Origin: Bacteroidales bacterium
Lineage (GTDB): Bacteria > Bacteroidota > Bacteroidia > Bacteroidales > UBA932
Length of the DNA: 64,000 nt
Direction: 5' to 3'
Assembly (NCBI GenBank): GCA_017934185.1
Contig: JAGBJY010000052.1
Location: 1 to 64,000, forward strand
A model generated the notes under the pieces. That model saw nothing but the letters and a program-made list of their open reading frames with translations. It was not told the origin of the DNA and searched no databases. A program made the position numbers and the translations under genes. Shown here piece by piece: positions 24,187 through 32,874 of the stretch (position 1 is the stretch's first letter; the number at the start of each line of letters is the position of its first letter).

Positions 24187-24770
24187 TTATTTAAATGTTA
24201 GCAAAAGATTATTGGAGAAGTCGTAAGGGATATAGGGGACATCTTGTTTCTGAGAATAACACCATCCTGTTATAACACCATTGCTCACACTAATCCAGAG
24301 TTGCTCATATTCCTCCTCATAAATGACGTAACAATCGTCATTATCTTGAAAACCGTAATAGTTCCGTTGCTGTTTCAGGTTGTTACCCGGCTTCCCTCTT
24401 CCGTATTTCGTTGCAGAAAAATCGATGGCTTGAAGTTTAGAAAACATGTCGCCTACCCTGATTCCTCCATCAAGGACATCCGGAATGACGACGAAATCAG
24501 AAGAATTTGTGGAAAAGCCTTCAACATAATAGGTTGTTTCAGAGATTCTATTCATTGAGACAATAAAGCTATTATACGCATATAGCAATCTACCATATAG
24601 TCTGAATACTCTGATCCATCAAGGTTTTTCTCTAAAGGCTCTCCGTATGCGCTGATAATCTCATCCGGTGTTTTCCCGGAAAACCACTTAAGATTTCGCT
24701 GGGCATACATTGGAGCAAAGGCAATGACAAAGAACCAAAATGCTAGTATTCTTCGACTCCTGTTGTTCAT
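24187..24770 (-). pseudogene. frameshifted secreted-protein paralogue
   Basis: This is a near copy of the intact gene at 24870-25421. The first part (24552-24770) reads MNNRSRRILAFWFFVIAFAPMYAQRN with a signal peptide, then WFSGKTPDEIISAYGEP and ends after DYMVDCYMR. The rest continues in another frame (YNSFIVSMN..., YVIYEEEYEQLWISVSNG) to 24187. Aligning codons with the intact copy shows one missing base near 24578 (CG- for CGG). Restoring it gives about 193 residues. It is a true pseudogene or a sequencing error. The start context is shared with remnants at 24.1 and 34.95 kb. Confidence 0.8.
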
Positions 24771-24869
24771 ATATTGTGCCCCTTATTAAGTTATTAAAGA
24801 AGATGGCTGGGATTATCGTATGGCAATAAGGGTTAAGTAAAGGCGTTTCATATTAAGCACTTCGCGCGA

Positions 24870-25421
24870 CTATAGCAGTCGATTAGAAAAGTCGTAAGGA
24901 ATGTAAGGGCAATCTTGTTGTTGCAAATAACACCATCCGGTTATCACTCCATTGCTCACACTAATCCAGATTTGCACAAATTCCTCTTCATAAATGACGT
25001 ATTTTTCGTCATTCTCCTGAAAGCCAAAAGAACAATGAAACGGTTTTAGGCGATTACCAGGTTTTCCTCTTCCATATTTCGTTGATGAAAAATCAACGGC
25101 TTGAAGTTTGGAGAACGAGCCTCCCACCTGAATTCCTCCATCAAGGACATCTGGAATGACCACAAAATCAGAAGAATTTGTGGCAAAACTCTCCACAGAA
25201 TAGTTTGATTCGAAACTATTATTCATCGAGATAACAAAACTATTATACCGCAAATAACAGTCAACCATATGCTCCGCTCCCTCAAGATCTTTTTCCAAAG
25301 GCTCACCATATATGCGGATAATCTCATCCGGTGTTTTCCCGGAAAACCACTTAAGATTTCGCTGGGCATACACTGGAGCAAAAGCTACAGTAAATAATAA
25401 TAGAACAAGTATTTTTTTCAT
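24870..25421 (-). CDS. small secreted protein, BamE/SmpA-like pattern
   Basis: A 183-residue exported protein. It has a signal peptide MKKILVLLLFTVAFAPVYAQ, then WFSGKTPDEIIRIYGEPLEKDLEG and a C-terminal YVIYEEEFVQIWISVSNGVITGWCY. The pattern (a helix with GKTPDEIxxxYGEP, then strands ending in a VxNGxxxGW strand) recalls the SmpA/BamE and inhibitor-like fold; this is inference from motif shape only. It starts one base after the M23 peptidase stop, so the two are co-expressed. A frameshifted paralogue lies downstream and truncated copies occur at 24.1 and 34.95 kb. It could be a partner or inhibitor of the peptidase. Confidence 0.7.
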   Translation of the reverse strand: MKKILVLLLFTVAFAPVYAQRNLKWFSGKTPDEIIRIYGEPLEKDLEGAEHMVDCYLRYNSFVISMNNSFESNYSVESFATNSSDFVVIPDVLDGGIQVGGSFSKLQAVDFSSTKYGRGKPGNRLKPFHCSFGFQENDEKYVIYEEEFVQIWISVSNGVITGWCYLQQQDCPYIPYDFSNRLL

Positions 25422-25422
25422 A

Positions 25423-27186
25423 TCAGTCACAAATAATATCATTAATTCTCCCTCGGGTTGTATTGATAGTATTCACATCAATACTCCCATTTATATAATC
25501 AGCAGGATTAACCCACCGGCCGTTAAGTTTTACCCCAAGGTGCAAATGCTTATACGGAACATTATATGCATTGCCGGTTCTTCCCGTATAACCAATTAAA
25601 TCTCCCTGGTAGACCACATCGTTGATGGCGTACGGCGAGCCGGTACGCGGATTAATCGCAATAGGCGTGCCATAATTAAGATGAGCATATTGTACAATGA
25701 ACGAAGATCCGTTATCTAGAGTTGTCTTTATACGTAATTCATTACCAAATCCCCCATTACTACTCCCAGAATCAGGGATATTAGGACAATCAGAGAAAAC
25801 AGACAGAATCACCCCCGAATACATCGCAAATATGGGAGTCCCTTCCGTTGCAAGCAGGTCAATTCCTTGATGCCTTTTGGGATTACCATCCTCGTCCTTC
25901 CTTGTCATACCAAATGTCCCACCTTTATAGTTCCCCCAAGTATTGCTCGAGGCTATTTTCATGTTAATCAGTGGATTGGTAATCATCCTGGTCGAATCCG
26001 TGCAAGGCCGAGTCTGCTCATAATAAGCTGTGGATACCATGTCTGCATTAACTTGAACCATAAAACTGTCCGTTTTCCTGTCAGAGAAAGTACCTGTCCA
26101 GTAAGAGAAATCTTTAAGCCGGGAAACGCCGTCTGACCTTACATAGGACGGGGCTACGGCAACATAAGACCCCTTAACGAAATCCTGGCAGGTTTCCGGG
26201 TTGATGCTGGCGCTGACTTGAACCGTCTGCGAGCCTCCACTCTGCCCGGGATAACTACCGATCTCATTGAGAGACATTCTTATGTCATCAGGACAGTTTG
26301 TCGAAACGCGAATCCTGTATTTAAGCTCCATTGGCCGAATATCCGGACCATCATTATTCCTGTCATCATGAATTTGATAATGGCCCCCACCGGAACCGCT
26401 TCCGCCGCCCACGCCGGGATTGGACCCGGAACCTCCGCCTCCAGGCGAAGAACCGTAACACCAGGCTGGATTGATCCAACCGACATAGGCAATGCAAACT
26501 GATGGATCAAGAATTTCATTATCCCCATCCTTTGTTGGGATATTTTCAAACACTGTGACATAGCATAGGTTTTCCGGGAGATAAGTTTCGCCTTCCTCCG
26601 TTGGCAAGCCTGAAAGTATCAAGCCGTTTCTATACAGATGTGTTTCCAGAAGATTACCGTACAAATCAGAGAACAATACGACGCCCGTATAATTGGGTCT
26701 GTCAATAAAGCTGAACTCCGGAAATGCCTCAGAATAAGATTTCTCTGTAATTAAAGTGGCAACATACAGGTCGGTAAACCCTGTCCCCGGTTCCGACAAG
26801 CGGATAAGATACTTTTTAATGATGGTTGCCAGTTCGGAAGAGTAGTCCAGGCTTAGACTGAAACTGGCCTTGTGGCCGACACTGTCAAGCCTGAAAGGAA
26901 TCTGCTCATAAACAAGATTCTGAGCCGTAACGGTTTGGATATTGGTTGTATCCAGTAATGATTCTAAAGAAACCTCCTCCGAAGCGGCTCTTGTCAAGGG
27001 CCGATCCAGAATATTGCCCTTTACAGACGCAAATAATGCCAGCCGATGTTGTGGAACAAAAATCTCTGAGAATTCCTTATCTGTAATCTCTCGCTCGAGA
27101 GTGACGGGGGCTTGATTCTCCGCTTTCTGGCAAGACGCAGACAGCAAAAGCGATAAACAAAGTGAAAATGAAAGATTGATTCTCAT
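25423..27186 (-). CDS. M23 family metallopeptidase lipoprotein
   Basis: A 587-residue predicted lipoprotein (LLLSASCQ). A long N-terminal region of about 230 residues is unrecognised. A Gly/Ser linker lies at about 240-265, then a beta-rich domain (YRIRVSTNCPDDIRMSL...). The C-terminal LytM/M23 domain has complete zinc-site motifs: HQGID (His439, Asp443), YAH (His502) and HLH (His547, His549). M23 enzymes cut peptidoglycan cross-bridges or peptide chains. An intact active site on a lipoprotein suggests wall remodelling or attack on other cells. GC content is lower than flanking core genes. Two partner-like paralogues follow directly. Confidence 0.85.
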   Translation of the reverse strand: MRINLSFSLCLSLLLSASCQKAENQAPVTLEREITDKEFSEIFVPQHRLALFASVKGNILDRPLTRAASEEVSLESLLDTTNIQTVTAQNLVYEQIPFRLDSVGHKASFSLSLDYSSELATIIKKYLIRLSEPGTGFTDLYVATLITEKSYSEAFPEFSFIDRPNYTGVVLFSDLYGNLLETHLYRNGLILSGLPTEEGETYLPENLCYVTVFENIPTKDGDNEILDPSVCIAYVGWINPAWCYGSSPGGGGSGSNPGVGGGSGSGGGHYQIHDDRNNDGPDIRPMELKYRIRVSTNCPDDIRMSLNEIGSYPGQSGGSQTVQVSASINPETCQDFVKGSYVAVAPSYVRSDGVSRLKDFSYWTGTFSDRKTDSFMVQVNADMVSTAYYEQTRPCTDSTRMITNPLINMKIASSNTWGNYKGGTFGMTRKDEDGNPKRHQGIDLLATEGTPIFAMYSGVILSVFSDCPNIPDSGSSNGGFGNELRIKTTLDNGSSFIVQYAHLNYGTPIAINPRTGSPYAINDVVYQGDLIGYTGRTGNAYNVPYKHLHLGVKLNGRWVNPADYINGSIDVNTINTTRGRINDIICD

Positions 27187-27204
27187 GTAACAGATTTTGG
27201 GTGT

Positions 27205-29880
27205 TTATTGATTCACTATGCTCCATCCGCCAGGAACCGTTCCGGCAGGCCAGGAGACGCCTGCTTTGCGGGTGAGGGTGCCGGAGGCGGCGGTGCCGTC
27301 CAGCCAGCCGTCCACATTGCCCATCACGGGAGGCTCCACCTCATAGTCGCTCAGGCGCGGGTTGGTCCCCAGGCAGGTGACCGCTTGCAGGGCGGTGCAG
27401 TCCCGGAACATGTAACTGTAGCAATGGGGAACCAGCGTTGCCGCATTCAGCGCCGGGGCCGACGTGAGGGAGGTGCAGTAGTCGAACATGTTCATGTAAC
27501 AGCCTTCGGCAAGGGTTGTGGCAGGAAGGGCGGGTGTGCTTTCCAGCGCGGTGCAGCCCTGGAACATGCCGCTGTAGCACCCGGGGGCAAGCGTAGTGGC
27601 CGGGAGGGCTGGCGCCTGCGTGAGGGCGGTGCAGTTCGCAAACATTCCCGCGTAGCACCCTTCGGCCAGGCTTGTAGCAGGCAGCGCCGGGGTTTTTGTC
27701 AAAGCCGTGCAGTCCATGAACATTCCTTCATAACAGCGTTCGCCCAGCGTGGTGGCTCCCAGCGTGAGTTCCAGCGAGGGATGCATGCGGATGGGATTGG
27801 GAATGCGGTTGTAGCTTGCATCAAACGCCTGGCTTACAAAGAGTTCCCTGAGTGCAAAGGGCTCCATGGCCGTTACGTTGGGGTAATTGCTGCTGCTCAC
27901 CAGCGAACAGATGTCGCCATAGGCGTAATAGGGGTGGCTGCCATAGATGTGGGTGTCCAGGTAAGAGGCCCCGCCGGCGCCGGCGTACACCGGGTTGTCT
28001 CCCCAGAGACGTACCTTGTCTCCGGCCGATACCGGAATGATGATGGGGTCCTGGTTGGAGGTGGTGGCCGATGCCATCGAGGCACTCTTGCCCCAGGTAA
28101 TGCGCAGATGCTGCGGGTTGTCAATGGTAAAGGTTCCATCCTCAATGGCTTCCAGCGTGAGGGGCTCTTTGTCGTAGCTCCAGCCGGCAGGGATGCCGTG
28201 ATCGCCGACAGGCCACGAGGCGTCGGGGTGTTTGATGAAAACACCTGTGGAAGGAACTCTTTCTACCCAGGAGTGCGTAGCGGCATTCTCTCCCAGATTG
28301 GAGGTGGCGTAACAGGTGATTTGCTTAAGATTGAAACAGGCATTGAACATTCCCCGATAGGCATGGTACCCCGGATTGGCGGCAGGAAGAACAGGAGAGG
28401 CTTCCAGCGCCACACAGCCATCAAACATTCGGTAATACGCAGATGCGGGAACCGTCGTGGCGGGAAGGATGCCGGGCGCTTTTTTCAATCGGTCGCAATA
28501 GCCGAACATCATATAATAAGGCGACCAGTATTCTCTGGCACTAGTAGCATAAGGACCTCCAGAAAGGGTTGTGGCCGGGAGTTCCGGAGCTTCTGTCAGA
28601 TTGTCGCAATTAAAAAACATCAAAGCATAGGCACCCTTTTTCACCGTGGTGGCCGGAAGTTCCAGTTTCTTTTCAGGGTGGTTGTACAAATTGCTGTTCT
28701 GGTAGAACAACATCAAGAACGCAAACTCTTCCACCGTCTGCAGGAAGGGATTCTGCTCCGGACGCATGTAGTATTCAAAATCTATAAGGCTCATGATATT
28801 GCCGTACAGATAGACAGGGGAGCTGCATTTTATCTGTGTCTGCTGCGTAGGCGTGGACCAATAGCGGTTTCCGGTGGTGAGTTTTCCGCCCAGCAGCAGC
28901 TTGTCCCCCGCCTTCACGGGTATTTCTATGGGGTCGCCGCCCTTGACGTTGGAATTGACGGCGCTGTTGTTCACCCCTTCAAAACCATAGTACAGCGAGC
29001 GCCCGAAGGGGTTCTCTATGGTCACGATGCCGTCTTCCAGCGCCTCCAGGGTAAGGGGCGCTGCCAGGGGGTTGTACTTGCTCAGCTGCACGGTAGTCTT
29101 GTAGCACTTGCCGTTTTCCAGGGCCGCCGTCTTGGTCCCCTCGTAAATGTCGCCGCTTTCGGTCTCGGCCGTGAAGGTATATCGAATCTTTTCATCAAAG
29201 CCGCAATTGGGGATGGCAATGTAAAAACTGGTCCCCGGCTCGTCCGGGACCACCGTAACGGGATATTCCTCCTGATAGAGGGTATATGCGGTGACGGCGA
29301 GCCTTACAATCCCCTCGGTAGAGGCTGTCGCATAGGAAAAATCGAACTTGGTAATGCTCTGTGCGCTTTCAAAATCGGCATCGGAGCAGGCAAGGATGCG
29401 AACGGGATAGTAGGTGTCAATGCTTGTAATTTCCACCGTAGCAACGGCATAGTCATGGTTCTTTGAGATATCCTCGACTGTGCCTTTCTGGGCGGTGAAC
29501 GCCATGGCATTTTCCGGCATTTCCGGATATACCAGGATGAGCGGTTCTCCTGTGTAATAATTGCCGGAAATGTCCCCCGTAAGCCTGGTTCGGTTACTTC
29601 CGGTGGTTTGCGGGTACAAGGTTCCCACTTTTTCCAGGCCGCTCGAATTTGGAGAATAAACGGAAACCTTGTCCGAGCCGCTCCAGAAAAAGCTGAGATA
29701 ATTCCCGTCCAGCGCGAGCGCTTTGGTGTCTTCCCCGGCACCTTTGGTGGCGTCTACGGTGAGCGTCCAGGTTTTGCTTTCTTCGGCTTTTGCCGGGATA
29801 GCAGGCTCTTCAGGCGCCATTTCTTTGGCACAAGACAGGGCGGTCAGAAGAAGGACCGCAGCAAAGAGATGCTTTTTCAT
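27205..29880 (-). CDS. fimbrillin-like/BspA-type leucine-rich surface lipoprotein
   Basis: An 891-residue lipoprotein (LLLTALSCAK). Residues about 25-270 resemble fimbrillin/Mfa-like N-terminal domains: KTWTLTVDATKG, FFWSGSDKVSVYSP, then beta strands ending YKTTVQLSKYN. Two related modules (LTLEALEDGIVTIENP and LTLEAIEDGTFTIDNP) follow, each trailed by BspA-type leucine-rich repeats. The clearest run is near the C-terminus: repeats of about 23 residues of the form ALPATTLAEGCYxxMFxxCTAL. The end reads VSWPAGTVPGGWSIV. Likely a surface adhesin. Its ATG overlaps the stop of the microprotein gene upstream (ATGA), so they are coupled. Confidence 0.8.
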   Translation of the reverse strand: MKKHLFAAVLLLTALSCAKEMAPEEPAIPAKAEESKTWTLTVDATKGAGEDTKALALDGNYLSFFWSGSDKVSVYSPNSSGLEKVGTLYPQTTGSNRTRLTGDISGNYYTGEPLILVYPEMPENAMAFTAQKGTVEDISKNHDYAVATVEITSIDTYYPVRILACSDADFESAQSITKFDFSYATASTEGIVRLAVTAYTLYQEEYPVTVVPDEPGTSFYIAIPNCGFDEKIRYTFTAETESGDIYEGTKTAALENGKCYKTTVQLSKYNPLAAPLTLEALEDGIVTIENPFGRSLYYGFEGVNNSAVNSNVKGGDPIEIPVKAGDKLLLGGKLTTGNRYWSTPTQQTQIKCSSPVYLYGNIMSLIDFEYYMRPEQNPFLQTVEEFAFLMLFYQNSNLYNHPEKKLELPATTVKKGAYALMFFNCDNLTEAPELPATTLSGGPYATSAREYWSPYYMMFGYCDRLKKAPGILPATTVPASAYYRMFDGCVALEASPVLPAANPGYHAYRGMFNACFNLKQITCYATSNLGENAATHSWVERVPSTGVFIKHPDASWPVGDHGIPAGWSYDKEPLTLEAIEDGTFTIDNPQHLRITWGKSASMASATTSNQDPIIIPVSAGDKVRLWGDNPVYAGAGGASYLDTHIYGSHPYYAYGDICSLVSSSNYPNVTAMEPFALRELFVSQAFDASYNRIPNPIRMHPSLELTLGATTLGERCYEGMFMDCTALTKTPALPATSLAEGCYAGMFANCTALTQAPALPATTLAPGCYSGMFQGCTALESTPALPATTLAEGCYMNMFDYCTSLTSAPALNAATLVPHCYSYMFRDCTALQAVTCLGTNPRLSDYEVEPPVMGNVDGWLDGTAASGTLTRKAGVSWPAGTVPGGWSIVNQ

Positions 29881-30020
29881 AGCAGATCCCCCCATTCATT
29901 GTCGATAAACATGCCATAGTCTTCCCTGTTGCCGGAGGCTTGCAGCACGGCGTTCTCACAGTGGAGAACCAGGGTTTCGGCCCAGGGGGCCACGTAGGTG
30001 ATTTTCTTTTGCATATCCAT
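29877..30020 (-). CDS. fimbrillin-linked microprotein (47 aa)
   Basis: A short gene encoding MDMQKKITYVAPWAETLV... and ending NEWGDLL. It has no signal peptide. The motif (Y)VAPxxExLxLxxExAVLQASG resembles small ORFs that recur beside fimbrillin-type genes in Bacteroidales; function unknown. Support: its stop overlaps the lipoprotein ATG, it sits behind a recognisable promoter, and a similar microprotein lies at 36883-37023. In-frame ATGs exist at 30029, 30020 and 30014. 30020 is chosen because ATGGATATG is also the start of the lipoprotein gene at 35528, whose upstream region is homologous. Confidence 0.65.
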   Translation of the reverse strand: MDMQKKITYVAPWAETLVLHCENAVLQASGNREDYGMFIDNEWGDLL

Positions 30021-30030
30021 TTTTGCCATT

Positions 30031-30110
30031 GTTTCTGCTGCAAAGATGGCATCAATGACGCAGACACGCGTCCCAAGGTCGCAAAAGATTGTTCCAAATC
30101 CGCAAAACCC
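30031..30110 (-). promoter_or_regulatory. duplicated promoter with 21-bp tandem direct repeats
   Basis: On the minus strand two TTTTGCG repeats (30107-30101 and 30086-30080) are exactly 21 bases apart, each followed by a TTGGxAC core. Then comes TCTGCGT...GATG, a -7-like box CATCTTTG (30048-30041) and GCAGCAGAAAC. The same layout and much of the sequence recur at 35439-35516. The 21-base period resembles dimer-binding sites of LytTR-type regulators; no such regulator is in the window. Confidence 0.65.
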
Positions 30111-30116
30111 TCTGTA

Positions 30117-31388
30117 TCAGGCAGAAAGGGTGAAGCTGTGCCGAAGCCCGTGGGGCGGGACATTATCGGCCCGGATGGTCCCGCCATGCAGCCGTACGGC
30201 CTCCCGCACAATGGAAAGGCCCAGGCCTGTGCCGCCCATTTCCCGGCTCCGGCCTTTGTCGGTGCGGAAAAAGCGGTCGTACAGATGGGGGAGGCTGTCC
30301 TCGGGGACGCCGGGGCCGTTGTCGGCAAAGGAGAATTGCCAAAAAGTCCCTTCCTTTTTGGCCTGCAACGTGACGGTGCTCCCCTCTCCGGCATAGCGGA
30401 GGGCGTTGTCGGTCAAATTGCGGAAAAGGCCATAGAGGAGCTTGGCATCTCCTGTCATCGGCATCGTTTCCGGCAGGCTGCACTCCCACAGCATCTGCTT
30501 TTCTTTAAAAGCGCCCAGGGAATCCTCCTGCACCTGGCCGATGATTTCCCTTAAATCCAGCCGCTCCCGCCGGATGGGCCTCTGAGCGGCATCCAGGGTC
30601 CCCAGGTCTTCCATGAGGTCGGTGATCCTGCGGGTAAGCGCCCAGCTTCGGTCGATGAACTGGCGGCGGGTTTCCTCCGGCAGCTCCGGATGCTCATGGA
30701 GCGTCTCCAGATAGGCGCGGATGCCGGAAAGCGGGGTTTTGAGCTCGTGGGAAATGTTCTGCGTAAGTTCGCGCTGCATCTCAAGGTTTTCCCGGTCCTG
30801 CATCTGTTGCAACAGGGCCGATGTCTTCCGGGTAAAGCGGAAAAGCACCACCACCAGCACCAGCACCAGGAGGGCGGCGAACCACAGGAAGGAGGAATCG
30901 GCCTTGAGCGCCTTGGGAAGGGTGTCGTCGTAAGGGAGCGCGGCGCGGATGATGAGCTCCTGTGCGGGGATATAGGTGGCCGAGTAGAAGTACTCCTGCT
31001 CAACGGTACGGCTCACCCGGTCCAGGTCGTAGCCGCTTCCGTCCTGAAGCGCTTCCCGGATTTCCTTGCGGTCCCGATGGTCGCTCAGGTAGGGGTAATC
31101 TTTGCTGCAGTTGTCGTAGAGGACATAACCCCGCGGGTCTATGATGGTGAGCCGGAGGGCGGGAAGCGGATGCCTCCGGAGATACTGCGCCAGGCTGTCT
31201 TCCTGCAGGGGCATGGATTGCAGCGCATCGCCCAGCGCGGTGTTATAGTCCTGCAGCTGCCGGTTCAGGAGGGCAATCTTGAACGCCTTTTCCCGCCGGG
31301 CCTGGTACAGAAGAAAACAGCTGGCAAAAGCCAGGAAAAGGGCAATGATGCTGAGGAACAGCTTGCTGCTGAAACTAAGCTTCTTCAT
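30117..31388 (-). CDS. sensor histidine kinase
   Basis: A 423-residue inner-membrane sensor kinase. It has an N-terminal membrane helix (LFLSIIALFLAFASCFLLY), a periplasmic domain of about 110 residues, and a second helix (WFAALLVLVLVVVLF). The HisKA H-box is SHELKTPLSGIRAYLETL, and the HATPase has RNLTDNALRYAG (N box), FADNGPGVPEDS (G1) and GGTGLGLSIVREA (G2). It follows the response regulator, whose stop overlaps the kinase start. An in-frame ATG at 31400 would add four residues. The signal is not evident, and the divergent PepSY-like secreted protein is a likely target. Confidence 0.92.
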   Translation of the reverse strand: MKKLSFSSKLFLSIIALFLAFASCFLLYQARREKAFKIALLNRQLQDYNTALGDALQSMPLQEDSLAQYLRRHPLPALRLTIIDPRGYVLYDNCSKDYPYLSDHRDRKEIREALQDGSGYDLDRVSRTVEQEYFYSATYIPAQELIIRAALPYDDTLPKALKADSSFLWFAALLVLVLVVVLFRFTRKTSALLQQMQDRENLEMQRELTQNISHELKTPLSGIRAYLETLHEHPELPEETRRQFIDRSWALTRRITDLMEDLGTLDAAQRPIRRERLDLREIIGQVQEDSLGAFKEKQMLWECSLPETMPMTGDAKLLYGLFRNLTDNALRYAGEGSTVTLQAKKEGTFWQFSFADNGPGVPEDSLPHLYDRFFRTDKGRSREMGGTGLGLSIVREAVRLHGGTIRADNVPPHGLRHSFTLSA

Positions 31389-32055
31389 AACAATAACCAT
31401 GTCCGGGCCGGGTTACGATACAATGGGCATAAGGGGCAAGTTTTTTACGGAGCCGGGTAATGCCCACATCCACCGTCCGGCCGATGACAATGACGCCGTC
31501 CGGCCAGGCATAATCCAGCAGCTGGTCCCGGGAGTATACCGCCCCCGGGTGCGCCATGAGTAGCTCCAGGATAAGAAATTCCGTCCGGGTGAGCGGGACG
31601 GCTTTTCCGTCTACCAGCAGCTGCTTTCCCCGCTTGTCCAGGACAAGCCCGCCCTGGCCGGGGCTCCTTTCGGCCTGCCTGTGGCCACGCCGAAGCACCG
31701 CCTGGGCCCTCAGCAACAGCTCCTGCACCGAGAAGGGCTTGGTTACATAGTCGTCCACCCCTATGCGCAGTCCGTCAATAATGTCTTCGCGCGCGTTTTT
31801 AGCGGTAAGGAAGATGATGGGAATATCGGCCGTTGCCGGGTTGTCCTTCAGCAGCATGGCCATCTTCAGACCCGACATGCCGCCCAGCATCACATCCAGG
31901 ATGATAAGGCCAATGCCGCTCAGGTCTTTGGCCAGGGCCTGTTCGGCCGATGTCGCCGTCTCCACCCCGAATCCCCCGGAGGCAAAGTTGAAGCGGAGGA
32001 TATCCAGGATATCCTGCTCATCATCTACCAGCAAAACTGTTGTCGTGTTATCCAT
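31375..32055 (-). CDS. OmpR/PhoB-family response regulator
   Basis: A 226-residue regulator. The receiver domain has the acidic pocket LLVDDEQDI, phospho-acceptor Asp in LIILDVMLGGMSG near residue 55, the Thr in FLTAK and Lys in YVTKPFSV. A C-terminal winged helix (about 130-226) ends in the transactivation loop and wing typical of OmpR/PhoB. It is co-transcribed with the histidine kinase (13-25 bp overlap). It diverges from the PepSY-like gene at 32176. The shared 120-base gap holds ATATTGTAACAA-type AT-rich sequence where it may bind. Confidence 0.93.
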   Translation of the reverse strand: MDNTTTVLLVDDEQDILDILRFNFASGGFGVETATSAEQALAKDLSGIGLIILDVMLGGMSGLKMAMLLKDNPATADIPIIFLTAKNAREDIIDGLRIGVDDYVTKPFSVQELLLRAQAVLRRGHRQAERSPGQGGLVLDKRGKQLLVDGKAVPLTRTEFLILELLMAHPGAVYSRDQLLDYAWPDGVIVIGRTVDVGITRLRKKLAPYAHCIVTRPGHGYCYEEA

Positions 32056-32146
32056 ATCCAGTGCAAAAATGGAATAATTCGTCCAATTTTACAAGAGTGA
32101 AACAATATTGTAACAAGGGTGTATCGGATGGGTAACCCGGTCGGCC

Positions 32147-32154
32147 TATCTTTG
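32147..32154 (+). promoter_or_regulatory. -7 box of the PepSY-like gene
   Basis: TATCTTTG (consensus TAnnTTTG) lies 21 bases before ATG 32176. The -33 position lacks TTTG, as expected for an activated promoter. AATATTGTAACAA lies further upstream at about 32104-32116. Confidence 0.6.
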
Positions 32155-32175
32155 CACCGAGAAAATTTTTATGCC

Positions 32176-32604
32176 ATGAAAAACCCTTTGAAACTTTTCC
32201 TTGCAAGCCTGATGCTTCTGCTGCCCGCCCTGGCCCATGCCGATGGCCGGGTAATTCCCTATGAGAAACTGCCCGCCGAAGCCAAAAGCTTCATTGCCGA
32301 GTATTTCCCGTCGGCCAAGGTGCTTCAAGTGACGGCCGAGTGGGACGAATACGAAGTGCTGCTATCTGACCGCGTCCAGCTGGAGTTCAACCGCAGCGGC
32401 CTCTGGAAAAAAATCAAATGCAAAACAGACGGGGTTCCGCAGGCCGTCATTCCCTCCCGCATTGTGTCCTATTTCCAGACCCACTTCCCCGAGTACCTTA
32501 TTCTTCAGATTGAGCGGAGCCGATGGGGCTACGAAGTGGAAACCCGGGAAGGACTGGAATTTGAATTCGACAAAAACTGCAATTTTATCCGGATTGACGA
32601 CTAA
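32176..32604 (+). CDS. periplasmic PepSY-like (DUF2874) protein
   Basis: A 142-residue exported protein with a signal peptide (FLASLMLLLPALAHA). Two tandem PepSY-like units follow, of the type Pfam places in PepSY-like/DUF2874: LPAEAKSFIAEYFPSAKVLQV...WDEYEVLLSDRVQLEFNRSG, then IPSRIVSYFQTHFPEYLILQIE...YEVETREGLEFEFDKNC. In Bacteroidales these proteins often sit next to a two-component system, as here, and are strongly regulated outputs. Biochemical role unknown. The stop codon is directly followed by repeat cluster B. Confidence 0.85.
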   Translation: MKNPLKLFLASLMLLLPALAHADGRVIPYEKLPAEAKSFIAEYFPSAKVLQVTAEWDEYEVLLSDRVQLEFNRSGLWKKIKCKTDGVPQAVIPSRIVSYFQTHFPEYLILQIERSRWGYEVETREGLEFEFDKNCNFIRIDD

Positions 32605-32790
32605 AAGCAACCTGCGACAGGCTCTCCGCTTTTTGCTTGCCGTGTTGACCAGCCGACGTTAGGAAACGCCTTTTTCTTGTCAACACGGCCACGATTTTGG
32701 CCAAAGGGGGCCATTTCATTGCCGTGTGGACACAAAATCGGCCGCCGTAGAGCTGCGCGTGTCGACACGGCAATTATGTGATTTGCTGCG
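32605..32790. repeat. cluster B of 51-bp inverted-repeat units
   Basis: Inverted relative to cluster A, it begins right after the PepSY-like stop with the right half of the AAGCGGAGA hairpin. Two units follow: 32639-32689 (perfect 11-bp ends GCCGTGTTGAC / GTCAACACGGC, same core as in A and C) and 32721-32771 (ends GCCGTGTGGACAC / GTGTCGACACGGC). Both are 51 bp, 31 bases apart. The rest of the gap to 32874 shows nothing recognisable. Confidence 0.85.
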
Positions 32791-32874
32791 TGGTGTAAAA
32801 CTTGACGGACACAGGGCCGCTTCCGCTGATTACATAATGGGACCTTAGATTCTAGGTGTCTACAATGTTTCTCG

